From JBMNIZ01 sp050951405 (lineage in GTDB: Bacteria > Bacillota > DULZ01), in contig JBMNIZ010000009.1 of the NCBI GenBank assembly GCA_050951405.1, positions 1 through 64,000 of the forward strand: a stretch of DNA of 64,000 nucleotides, given 5' to 3'. The stretch's first letter is position 1; the number at the start of each line of letters is the position of its first letter. This document shows, piece by piece, positions 8,501 through 17,457 of this stretch. The notes beneath the pieces were generated by a model that was not told the origin of the DNA, made no database searches, and was given only the letters and a program-made list of their open reading frames with translations. Made by a program: the position numbers and the translations under genes.

Positions 8501-9681
8501 TGGATTGGGTGGCGGCGGCGGAAAGCATCCGGGAAGAAACTCTGGAAATCTTTAAGCATCTTCATCAGTACCCGGAACTGAGCGGAGAAGAGCATGAGAC
8601 TACTCGATACATTTCCGCCAAACTTGCGGCAATGGGCCTGGAGGTTAAGACCTTCCAGCACATGACCGGGGTGGTCGGTTATCTTCCCGGCCCCCCGGGC
8701 CGCCCCACCATTGCCATCAGGGCGGACATCGATGCTCTGCCGATCCAGGAAGATAGCGCCAGTCCCTTTCCTTCCGAGGCTCCCGGTGTGATGCATGCTT
8801 GCGGTCACGATTTTCATGCCACGGTGGTCTTGGGAGTGGCAAAGCTTTTCTCAGGAGCCAGGGACCGGCTGCCCTTCAGTGTGAAGTTTATTTTTCAGCC
8901 TGCCGAGGAAACCAACGCAGGTGCCAAGGCCATGATCCAGGCCGGAGTATTGGATGATCCCCCAGTGGATTTTATTATCGGTATGCACGCCAATCCTGAT
9001 TTACCGGTGGGGCAGGTGGGGCTAACTTCAGGGCCTGTGATGGCCGCCGAAAGCAATTTCCAAATTACCATCATCGGTAAAGGCAGCCATGGTTCCCAGC
9101 CCCATAAAGGCGCCGATGCACTGGTGGCTGCCTCTGCCACTGTAATGGTTTTACAGACGATTGTCAGCCGTTCTCTCGATCCTTTGGAAACAGCGGTTGT
9201 TAGTGTTGGGACAATCCAAGGGGGAAGCGCCAAGAATATCATCGCCGACAAAGTGCAGATGGCAGGCACGGTCCGATATTTTAAAAAAGAAGTGGAGCAG
9301 TTGGTTCAGGAAAAATTGGAACGCATTGTCCGGCATACAGCAGAGACTTATGGTTGCAAGAGCCATCTGGACTTTTTTTCCGAACAGTCCCCGGTAATCA
9401 ATGATCCAAACCTTATTGAAACAATTCGTCCCTCCCTTATTCAGGTGTTTGGAGAAAAGAACGTAATTCCCGTGGGACCAATTATGGCTAGCGAGGATTT
9501 CAGTTATTTCCTCGAAAAAGTTCCAGGTATATTTTTGTGGTTGGGCACTTCGGCACCTTCAGCTAAGGTAATTTACCCTTTGCATAACGCGGCTTTTTGT
9601 GTAGAGCCAAATGCGATTGTTTCAGGGGTTAAGGCTTTGTGCGCGATCATTCATACCCTAATGGAAATTAACAAAAGGTAA
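8500..9681 (+). CDS. M20-family amidohydrolase (N-acyl amino acid/hippurate hydrolase-like)
   Basis: A zinc-type amidohydrolase of 393 residues. Metal-binding segments are visible as RADIDALPIQE, MHACGHDFH and QPAEET, the pattern of the M20D group, whose members cleave N-acyl or N-aryl amino acids and indole-acetyl conjugates. A dimerisation domain sits in the middle (about 180-295). The ATG at 8500 overlaps the stop of the [2Fe-2S] gene by one base, so the genes are translationally coupled. In context it probably releases a 2-hydroxy- or amino acid from the imported compound (inference). Confidence 0.88.
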   Translation: MDWVAAAESIREETLEIFKHLHQYPELSGEEHETTRYISAKLAAMGLEVKTFQHMTGVVGYLPGPPGRPTIAIRADIDALPIQEDSASPFPSEAPGVMHACGHDFHATVVLGVAKLFSGARDRLPFSVKFIFQPAEETNAGAKAMIQAGVLDDPPVDFIIGMHANPDLPVGQVGLTSGPVMAAESNFQITIIGKGSHGSQPHKGADALVAASATVMVLQTIVSRSLDPLETAVVSVGTIQGGSAKNIIADKVQMAGTVRYFKKEVEQLVQEKLERIVRHTAETYGCKSHLDFFSEQSPVINDPNLIETIRPSLIQVFGEKNVIPVGPIMASEDFSYFLEKVPGIFLWLGTSAPSAKVIYPLHNAAFCVEPNAIVSGVKALCAIIHTLMEINKR

Positions 9682-9805
9682 GCTGGGAGGTGGAAGGGAG
9701 GTTAATTTCATCGATACCCACTTAGATTGTACCGTTGCTATAAGTACTTTGCTGTTTGCGACATTTATCGACATTTATCAGTATTAAATTAAGGGAGGGC
9801 TTACA

Positions 9806-10843
9806 ATGACAAAGAAGAAAATTGTTTGTTTATTTTGTATATTAGCATTATTTATTTTGATCGCAGGATGTGGTGGGTCGAAAGGTAGCGATGTGCAGCC
9901 AGGTCAGACCGATGCTGAGCAAGAACAACCTCCGCAAAAAATCGAATTGCGCTTCGTTTCCCCCTTTCCGGAGCATGCTTCCGAGCATATCGGCTTTTGG
10001 TTATTCCGTGATGAAGTGGAAAAGAGGCTAGGGGACCGCTTAACGATTAAATATTTAGGCAGTGAAGAAGTAATCGGTTTCTTTGACCAGTACGAGATGT
10101 TAGGTAAAGGGGCCTTTGAGATAGGGCATCTCCCCGGGAATCTGGCGGAAAACTTTTTGCCCATTGCATCCACACTGCACTTAAGTCTGATAAAGCCCTG
10201 GGAGGAGAGGGAAAACGGGGTTTACGATATTTTGAGACAAGAATTTGAAGATAAAATGAACATAGTGTATCTAGGCAAAAATGCGGGTGAAGGTTGGGAC
10301 TATTGCCTCTATACTAATTTTAAAGTGGATTCCTTAGATGATTTTAAGGGTAAAACTTTCAGGGTTGCACCTGTCTATGTGGCTTTTCTTGAAGGTCTTG
10401 GCGCCGGTTCTGTAGCAATGCCCGGTGGAGAGATTTATACTGCCATGGAGCGCGGCGTTGTAGATGGATTCGGTTGGACCCCCCTTGGGCCAATGGACTA
10501 TGGATGGTATGAAGTGACCAAATACCGTATTGATCCGGGCTTTTATCCTGTAGGCATGGGCATATTCATGAACAAAGATGCATTTTATGGCCTTCCCGAA
10601 GATATTCAGAAGGAACTGGAGGAAATAGTAAAATACATTGAAAAAGAATCGCATGCAGTAATGGGTGAAGCGGTAAAGAAAGAAACGCAAGAAATAATTG
10701 AGAAAGGCATGGAAATTATTGAATTACCTCCTCCGATTGCCGAAGAGTACGTGAGAAAAGCTTTCGATTTTGGTTGGGAAGCAGTCATTAAGGCTGATCC
10801 TGTTCTAGGGCCGAAGCTTAAGGAGCTCGTTTCTCCTAAGTAA
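9806..10843 (+). CDS. dctP: TRAP transporter substrate-binding lipoprotein (DctP family)
   Basis: The extracytoplasmic receptor of a TRAP transporter. The signal peptide ends in a lipobox (LIAGC), so it is membrane-tethered. A DctP-type fold is shown by KTFRVAPVYVAFLEGLGAG, where the Arg normally binds the substrate carboxylate, and by AMERGVVDGFGWT. The ATG follows AAGGGAGGG. Membrane subunits follow at 11048 and 11651. The ligand is presumably an organic acid, and the neighbouring genes suggest an acylated or hydroxylated one. Confidence 0.92.
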   Translation: MTKKKIVCLFCILALFILIAGCGGSKGSDVQPGQTDAEQEQPPQKIELRFVSPFPEHASEHIGFWLFRDEVEKRLGDRLTIKYLGSEEVIGFFDQYEMLGKGAFEIGHLPGNLAENFLPIASTLHLSLIKPWEERENGVYDILRQEFEDKMNIVYLGKNAGEGWDYCLYTNFKVDSLDDFKGKTFRVAPVYVAFLEGLGAGSVAMPGGEIYTAMERGVVDGFGWTPLGPMDYGWYEVTKYRIDPGFYPVGMGIFMNKDAFYGLPEDIQKELEEIVKYIEKESHAVMGEAVKKETQEIIEKGMEIIELPPPIAEEYVRKAFDFGWEAVIKADPVLGPKLKELVSPK

Positions 10844-10954
10844 GGCATCCTTTAGGGGGTTTGCCATTATTTTAGTATAAACGTCATATGCGAATGCGGT
10901 GAAAACCGGAGCTTTATTCTGTTACGTTTGCTACTATTGGTGCTCTCGGTACTG

Positions 10955-10998
10955 GCCAAAGGTTGAATAAAGGCGAGTATTACTCGCTAACCTTTGGC
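10955..10998 (+). promoter_or_regulatory. Strong intercistronic hairpin between dctP and dctQ
   Basis: GCCAAAGGTT (10955-10964) pairs perfectly with AACCTTTGGC (10989-10998), and a second stem GCGAGT/ACTCGC lies inside. There is no T run after it, so it is more likely a 3' stabiliser that keeps receptor mRNA high relative to the membrane subunits than a full terminator. Confidence 0.65.
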
Positions 10999-11047
10999 TG
11001 GTACTCGAATAGTGGCCTGGCATTATTACCAAGTAGGAGGCCGCGAT

Positions 11048-11614
11048 ATGAAAACAGGCAGACTACCTGAACTGCTTAAAAAAGTAGGCAGCGTTTTCAC
11101 AAAGGTAATGGAATTTGTTACCGATATCATGGCTGCGTTGAGCGGAGTTTGCATTATCCTGATCATGCTAATAGTAAGTTTATCTGTGCTATTGCGATAC
11201 TACTTTCAACTATCTGTTGGTTGGACCACGGAAATGGCAGAGTATCTAGTATTTATTGCTGTTATGCTAGGCGTGCCATGGGTATTAAGAAACGATGGTC
11301 ATGTTAAACTGGACGTTTTGGTTGGGTTATTAGACGCCAAACTGCAAAGAAAGATTGATCTTTTCAATAATTTCTTAGGGATTGTTATAGGTATCACTTT
11401 GTTTTACTACGGAAGCTATATGGTGTATGACAGCTACATTAATCATACGAAGTTTGTGAGGATATTACCAATTCCAAGATGGTTGTTACTTCAGTTTATC
11501 CCGCTGTCATGTTTCGTCTTTACCTACCAATTTTGTGCCAAGGTGTGGAGAGCATTAAAGTTCAAGGAAGAAGATATTAAAAAAGATATGACCGATAAAC
11601 CAATAACGTTTTGA
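11048..11614 (+). CDS. dctQ: TRAP transporter small membrane subunit (DctQ family)
   Basis: A 188-residue protein with about four hydrophobic segments and the typical DctQ order: a first helix with GVCIILIMLIVSLSVLLRYYF, then WTTEMAEYLVFIAVMLG and VPWVLRNDGHVKLD. The ATG at 11048 is chosen because TAGGAGG lies 7 bases upstream; an in-frame TTG at 10994 lies inside the hairpin. It works with DctM at 11651 to take up the substrate using an ion gradient. Confidence 0.9.
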   Translation: MKTGRLPELLKKVGSVFTKVMEFVTDIMAALSGVCIILIMLIVSLSVLLRYYFQLSVGWTTEMAEYLVFIAVMLGVPWVLRNDGHVKLDVLVGLLDAKLQRKIDLFNNFLGIVIGITLFYYGSYMVYDSYINHTKFVRILPIPRWLLLQFIPLSCFVFTYQFCAKVWRALKFKEEDIKKDMTDKPITF

Positions 11615-11650
11615 AGCACAAATAAATGTAGGATATGGTGGTGAAGCTGC

Positions 11651-12964
11651 GTGGATTGGGTTGCTGTGTTAGGTTTAATAGGGGCTCCGTTTGCAATCTT
11701 GCTGGTCTTAGGCATGCCGGTTGGATTTACTTTTTTGTTTATCATGTTAACTGCCTCAATTTTTTTGATGGGGTCACCCTTGGGTCCTCATTCCACTATA
11801 CTGAGCTTATATAATTCCATTGGAATATTCAGTATTGTGCCGGTGCCATTATTTGTTTTAATGGGCAATGTCTTGCTCCATTCCGGGCTGGCGATGCGCA
11901 GCATCGAGGCCCTGGGAAAAGTGGTTGGGCGCTTACCCGCTCGCCTGGCTATACTCTCCAACCTCGCCGGAGGTTTGTTTGGTTTGCTTAGCGGTTCCAC
12001 CATGGCAAGTACAGCCGTGATAGGTCAAGTTCTGGGGCCGGAAATGAGAAAGCGAGGTTATGCTAAAGCGATGACTTACGGGCCTATCTTGGCTTCCGGT
12101 GGTTTGGCAATGGTTATTCCACCCAGTTCGCTGGCAATTATTTACGGCACTGTAGCTGAAGTTCCTATTGGCAGACTTTTAATTGCCGGTTTAATTCCCG
12201 GATTTTTAATGATGATGAACTATATTGTCTTAATTCTCGTCAGGGTAAAAATAAACCCTTCCTTGGCACCTGAGTACCAAGTGTCAGGTATTAGCGTAGC
12301 AGAGAAGATTAAGATTTTGTTTACTGATATTATGCCCCTTGCAATATTAGTCTTTCTTGTTACGGGTGTTTTTGTTATAGGGCTCGCTACTCCAACGGAA
12401 GCAGCAGCTCTTGGCGCATTGGGAACCATTGTTGTTGCAAAGATATATAAGTGCCTTACTCTGGAGAATTTTCTTAAATCGGTTAAGGGTACAGTGTCGA
12501 TTACCGCTATGGTGTTGCTTATTGTGGGAGGATCTGATATTTTTAGCAGATTGCTGAGTTATTCCGGCGCCACAAGAGAATTGGTAAGCTTTATCATATC
12601 TCTCAACTTACCCCCTTATGCACTTCTTGCCGTAATGATGTTCATCATTCTTGTTTTAGGTTGCTTTATGGAATCTGTTCCTATCATGATGGTGACAATA
12701 CCGCTTTTTGCTCCTATTGTGAAATATCTTGGCTTTGATCCGATATGGTTCGGTGTAATAATGCTGATCTGCCTGGAAATAGGATTGACCACTCCTCCTT
12801 TTGGTCTGCTGCTTTTTGTGCTGAAAGGCGTTGCCTCTCATGATGTAACCACAACAGATTTATATCGAGCGGCGCTTCCTTTTGTTTGTTGCGATCTTTT
12901 TGCAGCAATTCTCGTCATTTCGTTCCCACCTTTAGCTTTATGGCTGCCAAATCTTCTAATGTGA
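11651..12964 (+). CDS. dctM: TRAP transporter large permease subunit (DctM family)
   Basis: A 437-residue polytopic protein with about 12 hydrophobic helices. Family segments include GSTMASTAVIGQVLGPEM, GLAMVIPPSSLAIIYG and TPTEAAALGALGT. It forms the transport channel with DctQ. It starts at a GTG with only a weak purine-rich site (GGTGGTGAAG). Gene order dctP-dctQ-dctM is standard. The reading frame is clean, unlike the genes 3 kb upstream. Confidence 0.93.
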   Translation: MDWVAVLGLIGAPFAILLVLGMPVGFTFLFIMLTASIFLMGSPLGPHSTILSLYNSIGIFSIVPVPLFVLMGNVLLHSGLAMRSIEALGKVVGRLPARLAILSNLAGGLFGLLSGSTMASTAVIGQVLGPEMRKRGYAKAMTYGPILASGGLAMVIPPSSLAIIYGTVAEVPIGRLLIAGLIPGFLMMMNYIVLILVRVKINPSLAPEYQVSGISVAEKIKILFTDIMPLAILVFLVTGVFVIGLATPTEAAALGALGTIVVAKIYKCLTLENFLKSVKGTVSITAMVLLIVGGSDIFSRLLSYSGATRELVSFIISLNLPPYALLAVMMFIILVLGCFMESVPIMMVTIPLFAPIVKYLGFDPIWFGVIMLICLEIGLTTPPFGLLLFVLKGVASHDVTTTDLYRAALPFVCCDLFAAILVISFPPLALWLPNLLM

Positions 12965-13043
12965 AATAATAATATGCTTTCCATGGCCAATTACGTTTTG
13001 GTTTTCAGGGTTTAAACTTTGCAGGTTTTAAGGAGTGTGACTT

Positions 13044-13586
13044 TTGGTGATAGAGATACGCGTTCATGGACTAGGGGGCGAAGGTGTTGTCAGTTTAGCC
13101 AACATGCTTGGTGAAGCGGCAGTTCGGGGGGGCAAATGGGCTCATTCCTTACCTTTCTTTGGCACCGAAATGAGAGGTGCTTCCGTCAAAGCTTTTGTAC
13201 GAATAAGTGACAAGCCGATTAACGTAAAATCCTATATCTACGAACCTGATGTTCTCATCATTACCAACGACATTCTTTTAAACAATGATGTTCTTTCCGG
13301 TTTGAAAAAGGGCGGGACTGTTCTGATCAATACTAAAAAAGACTTGCAAAAAACCATTAAACACAGAGGTGTTAAATATCATGCCATCGATGCAACGGGG
13401 ATGGCCATGGAATTATTCGGCAGGCCGATTATTAGCACAATTATGTTCGGTGTTTCGAGCGGCATCATAGATTTATTTCCTGAGCAAGTTGCCATCAGAG
13501 TCATTGAGGACAAATTTGAAGGCAAGCTGGCCCAAAGTAACGTTGCAGCTTTTCAACAGGGATATAAGATGGGGAAGGTGATATAA
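13044..13586 (+). CDS. 2-oxoacid:ferredoxin oxidoreductase, gamma subunit
   Basis: The 180-residue gamma subunit of a pyruvate/2-oxoisovalerate-type ferredoxin oxidoreductase. VHGLGGEGVVSLANMLGEAA matches the N-terminal motif of the family, and FFGTEMRGASVKAFVRIS is equally typical. It is the first of four subunit genes in the order gamma-delta-alpha-beta, as in the four-subunit PorGDAB/VorGDAB enzymes. The next gene starts directly after its stop. Confidence 0.92.
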   Translation: MVIEIRVHGLGGEGVVSLANMLGEAAVRGGKWAHSLPFFGTEMRGASVKAFVRISDKPINVKSYIYEPDVLIITNDILLNNDVLSGLKKGGTVLINTKKDLQKTIKHRGVKYHAIDATGMAMELFGRPIISTIMFGVSSGIIDLFPEQVAIRVIEDKFEGKLAQSNVAAFQQGYKMGKVI

Positions 13587-13856
13587 ATGGGACATCCTTG
13601 GGAAAGCATGAGGCCGCTTTCCGCATGGTATCCAGGGGGCTGGAGCCAAGAAAAGCCCCCCAGCACCAGTCGCAATTTTATTCCGCAAATAGATGTTGAC
13701 CGGTGCAATCAATGCAGTTTTTGTTGGATTTACTGTCCGGAAGGATGCATCAAAAGAGGCGATATCTTCCAGATCAATTATGCATATTGCAAGGGTTGTG
13801 GCGTATGTGCAAAGGAGTGCCCCAAGGGAGCCATTGTTATGGTGAAGGAGGGTTAA
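13587..13856 (+). CDS. 2-oxoacid:ferredoxin oxidoreductase, delta subunit (2[4Fe-4S] ferredoxin)
   Basis: An 89-residue ferredoxin-like subunit with two cluster motifs, CNQCSFCWIYCPEGC and CKGCGVCAKECPKG. It carries electrons from the thiamine site on the beta subunit out to free ferredoxin. It begins immediately after the gamma gene stop and lies 7 bases before the alpha gene. Confidence 0.92.
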   Translation: MGHPWESMRPLSAWYPGGWSQEKPPSTSRNFIPQIDVDRCNQCSFCWIYCPEGCIKRGDIFQINYAYCKGCGVCAKECPKGAIVMVKEG

Positions 13857-13863
13857 TAGCATT

Positions 13864-15075
13864 ATGGGCAGACAATACATTTCCGGTTGTAAAGCGGCAG
13901 CAGAAGCAGCCAGGTTGGCTTCCGTTGAAGTCATAGCGGCCTACCCGATTACACCCCAGACCCAGATTGTCGAGTATTTATCCAATTATATTTATGATGG
14001 TCAACTAGATGCTGAGATGATCCCTGTGGAAAGTGAACATAGTGCCCTCTCGGCCGTAGTGGGAGCCGCTATGGTTGGAGCTCGGGTTTTCACCGCAACA
14101 AGTTCCCAGGGGTTGGCTCTGATGCATGAGGTACTGCCTTATGCCTCAGGCCTAAGGTTACCCATAGTAATTGCGGTAGCCAATCGCACCCTTGCTTCGC
14201 CTGTTTCCATTTTTTCTGATCACCAAGACACACTTTTGCAAAGGGATACCGGTTTTCTGCAGTTTTATGTGGAAAATTGCCAGGAAATCCTTGATTTGAT
14301 TTTATTAGCCTATAAAGTGGCGGAAAATGAAAAGGTGCTATTACCAATTATGGTCTGTTTCGATGGATTCTTCCTATCCCACATTTACGAACCTGTGGAA
14401 CTGCCGGAAATAGAATTAATTAGGAAATATGTGCCAAAAACAGAAGCGAAATATCCAATTTTAGATGTTTACAAGCCCAAATCATTCAATGTGATGGCTT
14501 TCCCCGAACACTTTGAAGAGTTTCAAAGAGATAAACATGAAAGCATGCTTATAGGAGCTGAAGTGTTTGATCAGGCTGCAGAAGAATTCGAGAGATTTTT
14601 TGGGAGAAAACATCGACGATTAGAAACATATCAAACAGAAGATGCAGAATACATTCTTTTTGGGCTTGGTTCCATGATGGGTACGGTGAGGGATACGGTA
14701 GATGAATTACGGTCTTTGGGGCATAAAGTAGGTTCTGCGAAAATTAAGTGTTACAGGCCATTTCCTATAATGGAAATCAGGCAGGTTGCCAATCATTGCA
14801 AAGCCATCGGGGTGCTAGACCGGGATATAGCCTATGGCACCGGAGGCATTTTATACCAAGATATCGCTCGGGCTTTGTACAATGCCAATACCAAAGCGCC
14901 TCTTCTCAATTTCGTACTGGGTCTTGGGGGAAGGGATATTACCAAGAATACCATCAAATCTTGCTTTGGAAAATTAATAGAACAGGCTACATCCGGTCAA
15001 CCAACTCTTGAGAATGAAGTGAATTGGCCTGATGAAAATCGATCCTTATTGAGAATTTGGAAGGTTGGTGTCTAA
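13864..15075 (+). CDS. 2-oxoacid:ferredoxin oxidoreductase, alpha subunit
   Basis: The 403-residue alpha subunit. AAYPITPQTQIVEYLS is the characteristic thiamine-enzyme alpha motif, followed by ESEHSALSAVVGAAMVGAR and TATSSQGLALMHE. The C-terminal part has the transketolase-C-like fold. Whether the enzyme acts on pyruvate, branched-chain, aromatic or other 2-oxoacids cannot be told from sequence. In this operon the substrate is probably the 2-oxoacid made by the dehydrogenase at 18133. Confidence 0.92.
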   Translation: MGRQYISGCKAAAEAARLASVEVIAAYPITPQTQIVEYLSNYIYDGQLDAEMIPVESEHSALSAVVGAAMVGARVFTATSSQGLALMHEVLPYASGLRLPIVIAVANRTLASPVSIFSDHQDTLLQRDTGFLQFYVENCQEILDLILLAYKVAENEKVLLPIMVCFDGFFLSHIYEPVELPEIELIRKYVPKTEAKYPILDVYKPKSFNVMAFPEHFEEFQRDKHESMLIGAEVFDQAAEEFERFFGRKHRRLETYQTEDAEYILFGLGSMMGTVRDTVDELRSLGHKVGSAKIKCYRPFPIMEIRQVANHCKAIGVLDRDIAYGTGGILYQDIARALYNANTKAPLLNFVLGLGGRDITKNTIKSCFGKLIEQATSGQPTLENEVNWPDENRSLLRIWKVGV

Positions 15076-15076
15076 A

Positions 15077-15991
15077 GTGGCAATAAACCTTAAGAACCTG
15101 ACCGATGAGGAATTTGTGGCCTTGGGCAGAGCCGGTTGTCCCGGATGTCCTGCTGTTATTGGAGCGCGAATAGCCAGTAAGGTATTGGGGCGAAACACTA
15201 TTATGGTTAGCGCCACCGGATGTATGGTTGCCAATTACGGTTATGCCGGCGCTACCTTGTTTCCTTATATTCACAGCCTTTTCCCCAATGCAGGTTCTAT
15301 TGTTTCCGGCATAGATGCAGGTTTAAAGGCATTAGGTAAAAGAGCCGGGATTAACCTGTTTTCCTATTCGGGAGACGGCGGTACTGTTGACATTGGGCTG
15401 CAGGCTTTATCAGGAGCTGTCGATAGAGGGCATAGATTCTTGTATATTTGTTATGACAATGAAGGCTATATGAATACTGGCGGCCAACGATCCGGTGCCA
15501 CTCCTTATAAAGCCAGGACCAGCACAACACCGGTTGGGGCCCTCATAGCAGGAGAACCCCGGCCAATAGCGCGGCGAAAGGACATGGTTAGAATAATGGC
15601 CGCCCATGGAATTAAATATGCCGCCACCGCCTCGATTGCTTTTCCCGTGGATTACTTGAGAAAAGTAGAAAAGGCCATCAATACGGATGGTCCCACCTAT
15701 ATCCATCTACAGTCTCCTTGTATAGTAGGTTGGGGCTTCGATGAAAGTATGGGCGTTACCATAGCCAGACTGGCGGTGGAAACCTGCATTTTCCCTCTTT
15801 ACGAAGTTGAAGATGGACGTAAGTTTAAGATTACCAAGCAAATAACTCGAAAGAAACCAGTTGAAGAATATTTGAAGTTACAAGGGAGATTTAAACATCT
15901 TTTTAAGGAAGAAGGCAATGAACACATTAAACAGCTGCAAAGAGAGGTTGACGAAAATTGGGAATACCTGCAAACAATTGCCGAAAAGTAA
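15077..15991 (+). CDS. 2-oxoacid:ferredoxin oxidoreductase, beta subunit
   Basis: The thiamine-diphosphate-binding subunit. GRAGCPGCPAVIGAR and SATGCMVANYGY carry cluster-binding Cys, and SYSGDGGTVDIGLQALSGA plus YDNEGYMNTGGQRS form the TPP/Mg site. A GTG at 15077 just after the alpha stop is the most natural start; an in-frame TTG at 15065 sits directly against the purine-rich site AAGG and is too close. The length of about 304 residues fits the family. Confidence 0.92.
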   Translation: MAINLKNLTDEEFVALGRAGCPGCPAVIGARIASKVLGRNTIMVSATGCMVANYGYAGATLFPYIHSLFPNAGSIVSGIDAGLKALGKRAGINLFSYSGDGGTVDIGLQALSGAVDRGHRFLYICYDNEGYMNTGGQRSGATPYKARTSTTPVGALIAGEPRPIARRKDMVRIMAAHGIKYAATASIAFPVDYLRKVEKAINTDGPTYIHLQSPCIVGWGFDESMGVTIARLAVETCIFPLYEVEDGRKFKITKQITRKKPVEEYLKLQGRFKHLFKEEGNEHIKQLQREVDENWEYLQTIAEK

Positions 15992-16029
15992 TTATTAAAA
16001 TGAGAATGAGATAAGGATGTGATGGATTC

Positions 16030-17457
16030 TTGGCGCAAAAACATTTTTTAGACTATTTCTTTTACCCGGAGACTATAGCTGTGGTGGGGGCTTCGCAAAA
16101 TCCCAGTAAAACCGGGTATCAAGTTATCAGAAACCTGATTAAACTCGGTTATCCAGGAACCGTCTATCCGGTGAATCCCAAGGAAAAAGTGATCCAGGAA
16201 TTAAAGTGCTATCCGGATCTCTCCAGTATCCCTGAAAAACTGGACCTTGTTGTAATCACGGTACCTGCCAAAAACGTTAATCCTATCGTGCAAGAGGCGG
16301 CCGACAGAGGTGATGTGCAGGCAGTTATCGTTATATCCGCCGGCTTCAGCGAAACAAAAACCGAAGAAGGAATAAAAATGGAGGCGGAGCTGGTGGAGAT
16401 TGCCCAAAAAGCAGGAATACGGATTTTTGGGCCCAATTGCTCTGGCGTGATGAACAATACCAACGATTTAGACACAACCATTCAACCCATTGTGAAACAT
16501 GTTAAAGGAGGGGTGAGCATTTGTTCCCAGAGCGGTGCAATGGCGGGTTCCATCCTGCTTTTTGCCGAAGCACAACCTAAACCTCTGGGGTTTGCCAAAT
16601 TCGCCCACTTTGGCAATATGTGTGACGTTAATACCTTGGATTTATTATCTTATTACGGGCAAGATCCGGATACAAAAGCGATCATTATTTACCTGGAAGG
16701 GTTTGACAAGGGAAGAAAACTGATGGAGGTGGCGCAAGATATCACCCGTAAAAAACCGGTAATGGTTTTAAAGGTGGGCCGTAATGAACTGGGAGCTCAA
16801 GCCGCCTACTCCCATACCGGTGCACTGGCGGGAACTGATGAAATATACCAGGCTGCCTTTAGAAAAAGCGGCATTACAAGGGTGGACGGTCTTCGTGATT
16901 TGATTGACACGGCAAAGGCTTTCACTACACAGCCTTTGCCCAAAGGAAATAGAATATGTATTTTAACTGAAGCCGGCGGACCAGGCACCATGGCTATGGA
17001 CGAATTAGGCAAATATAAACATGCCAGACTGGCCAGTATTTCCGAAGCGGGACGGAAACGGTTAGAAGAAGTTTTGCCGTCTATAGCCATTATTTGTAAG
17101 CCCGACGGCTATATAGATATGACTGCAGCAGCGATGGAGGAGCATCACTGTCTAGCCTTGGAAACCGTTTTAAAAGAAGAAGAAGTGGACATGGTCATCT
17201 TGATTAGTGTGCCTCCTACTTTTCTGCCGCCGGAAGACCTTGCCAGAAGATTGATCAAACCCCTCAGGGAGGCAGAAAAACCTGTTCTCACATGTTTGCT
17301 TGCCGGGCAGTGGGTGCATGAGGCCCGTAAAATGCTTGAAGAGGCAGGGTTTCCCACATTTGATACCCCCGAGCAAACGGTAAAAGCAGCAGTTAGAATG
17401 ATTGAAAGAAGTAAATACCTTCAAACTTTACCAGCTAAAGGGGGGGAAGAGGCATGA
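16030..17457 (+). CDS. ADP-forming acyl-CoA synthetase, alpha subunit
   Basis: A 475-residue NDP-forming acyl-CoA synthetase alpha subunit. It has a CoA-binding Rossmann domain (VVGASQNPSKTGYQV), a succinyl-CoA-synthetase-like domain (FGPNCSGVMNN) and the phosphohistidine segment AYSHTGALAGTDE. It transfers the acyl group from CoA to phosphate and then to ADP through a phospho-His, giving ATP. Its partner ATP-grasp subunit overlaps its stop codon. The split alpha/beta form is like that of hyperthermophilic archaea. The start is a TTG with a weak ribosome site. Confidence 0.92.
   Translation: MAQKHFLDYFFYPETIAVVGASQNPSKTGYQVIRNLIKLGYPGTVYPVNPKEKVIQELKCYPDLSSIPEKLDLVVITVPAKNVNPIVQEAADRGDVQAVIVISAGFSETKTEEGIKMEAELVEIAQKAGIRIFGPNCSGVMNNTNDLDTTIQPIVKHVKGGVSICSQSGAMAGSILLFAEAQPKPLGFAKFAHFGNMCDVNTLDLLSYYGQDPDTKAIIIYLEGFDKGRKLMEVAQDITRKKPVMVLKVGRNELGAQAAYSHTGALAGTDEIYQAAFRKSGITRVDGLRDLIDTAKAFTTQPLPKGNRICILTEAGGPGTMAMDELGKYKHARLASISEAGRKRLEEVLPSIAIICKPDGYIDMTAAAMEEHHCLALETVLKEEEVDMVILISVPPTFLPPEDLARRLIKPLREAEKPVLTCLLAGQWVHEARKMLEEAGFPTFDTPEQTVKAAVRMIERSKYLQTLPAKGGEEA

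Noticed and set aside
5200..13000. Ectoine uptake and degradation (TRAP plus M24 hydrolase)
   Set aside because: The M20 amidohydrolase is not the AstE-like deacetylase expected, and the downstream 2-oxoacid and acyl-CoA enzymes do not fit that pathway.
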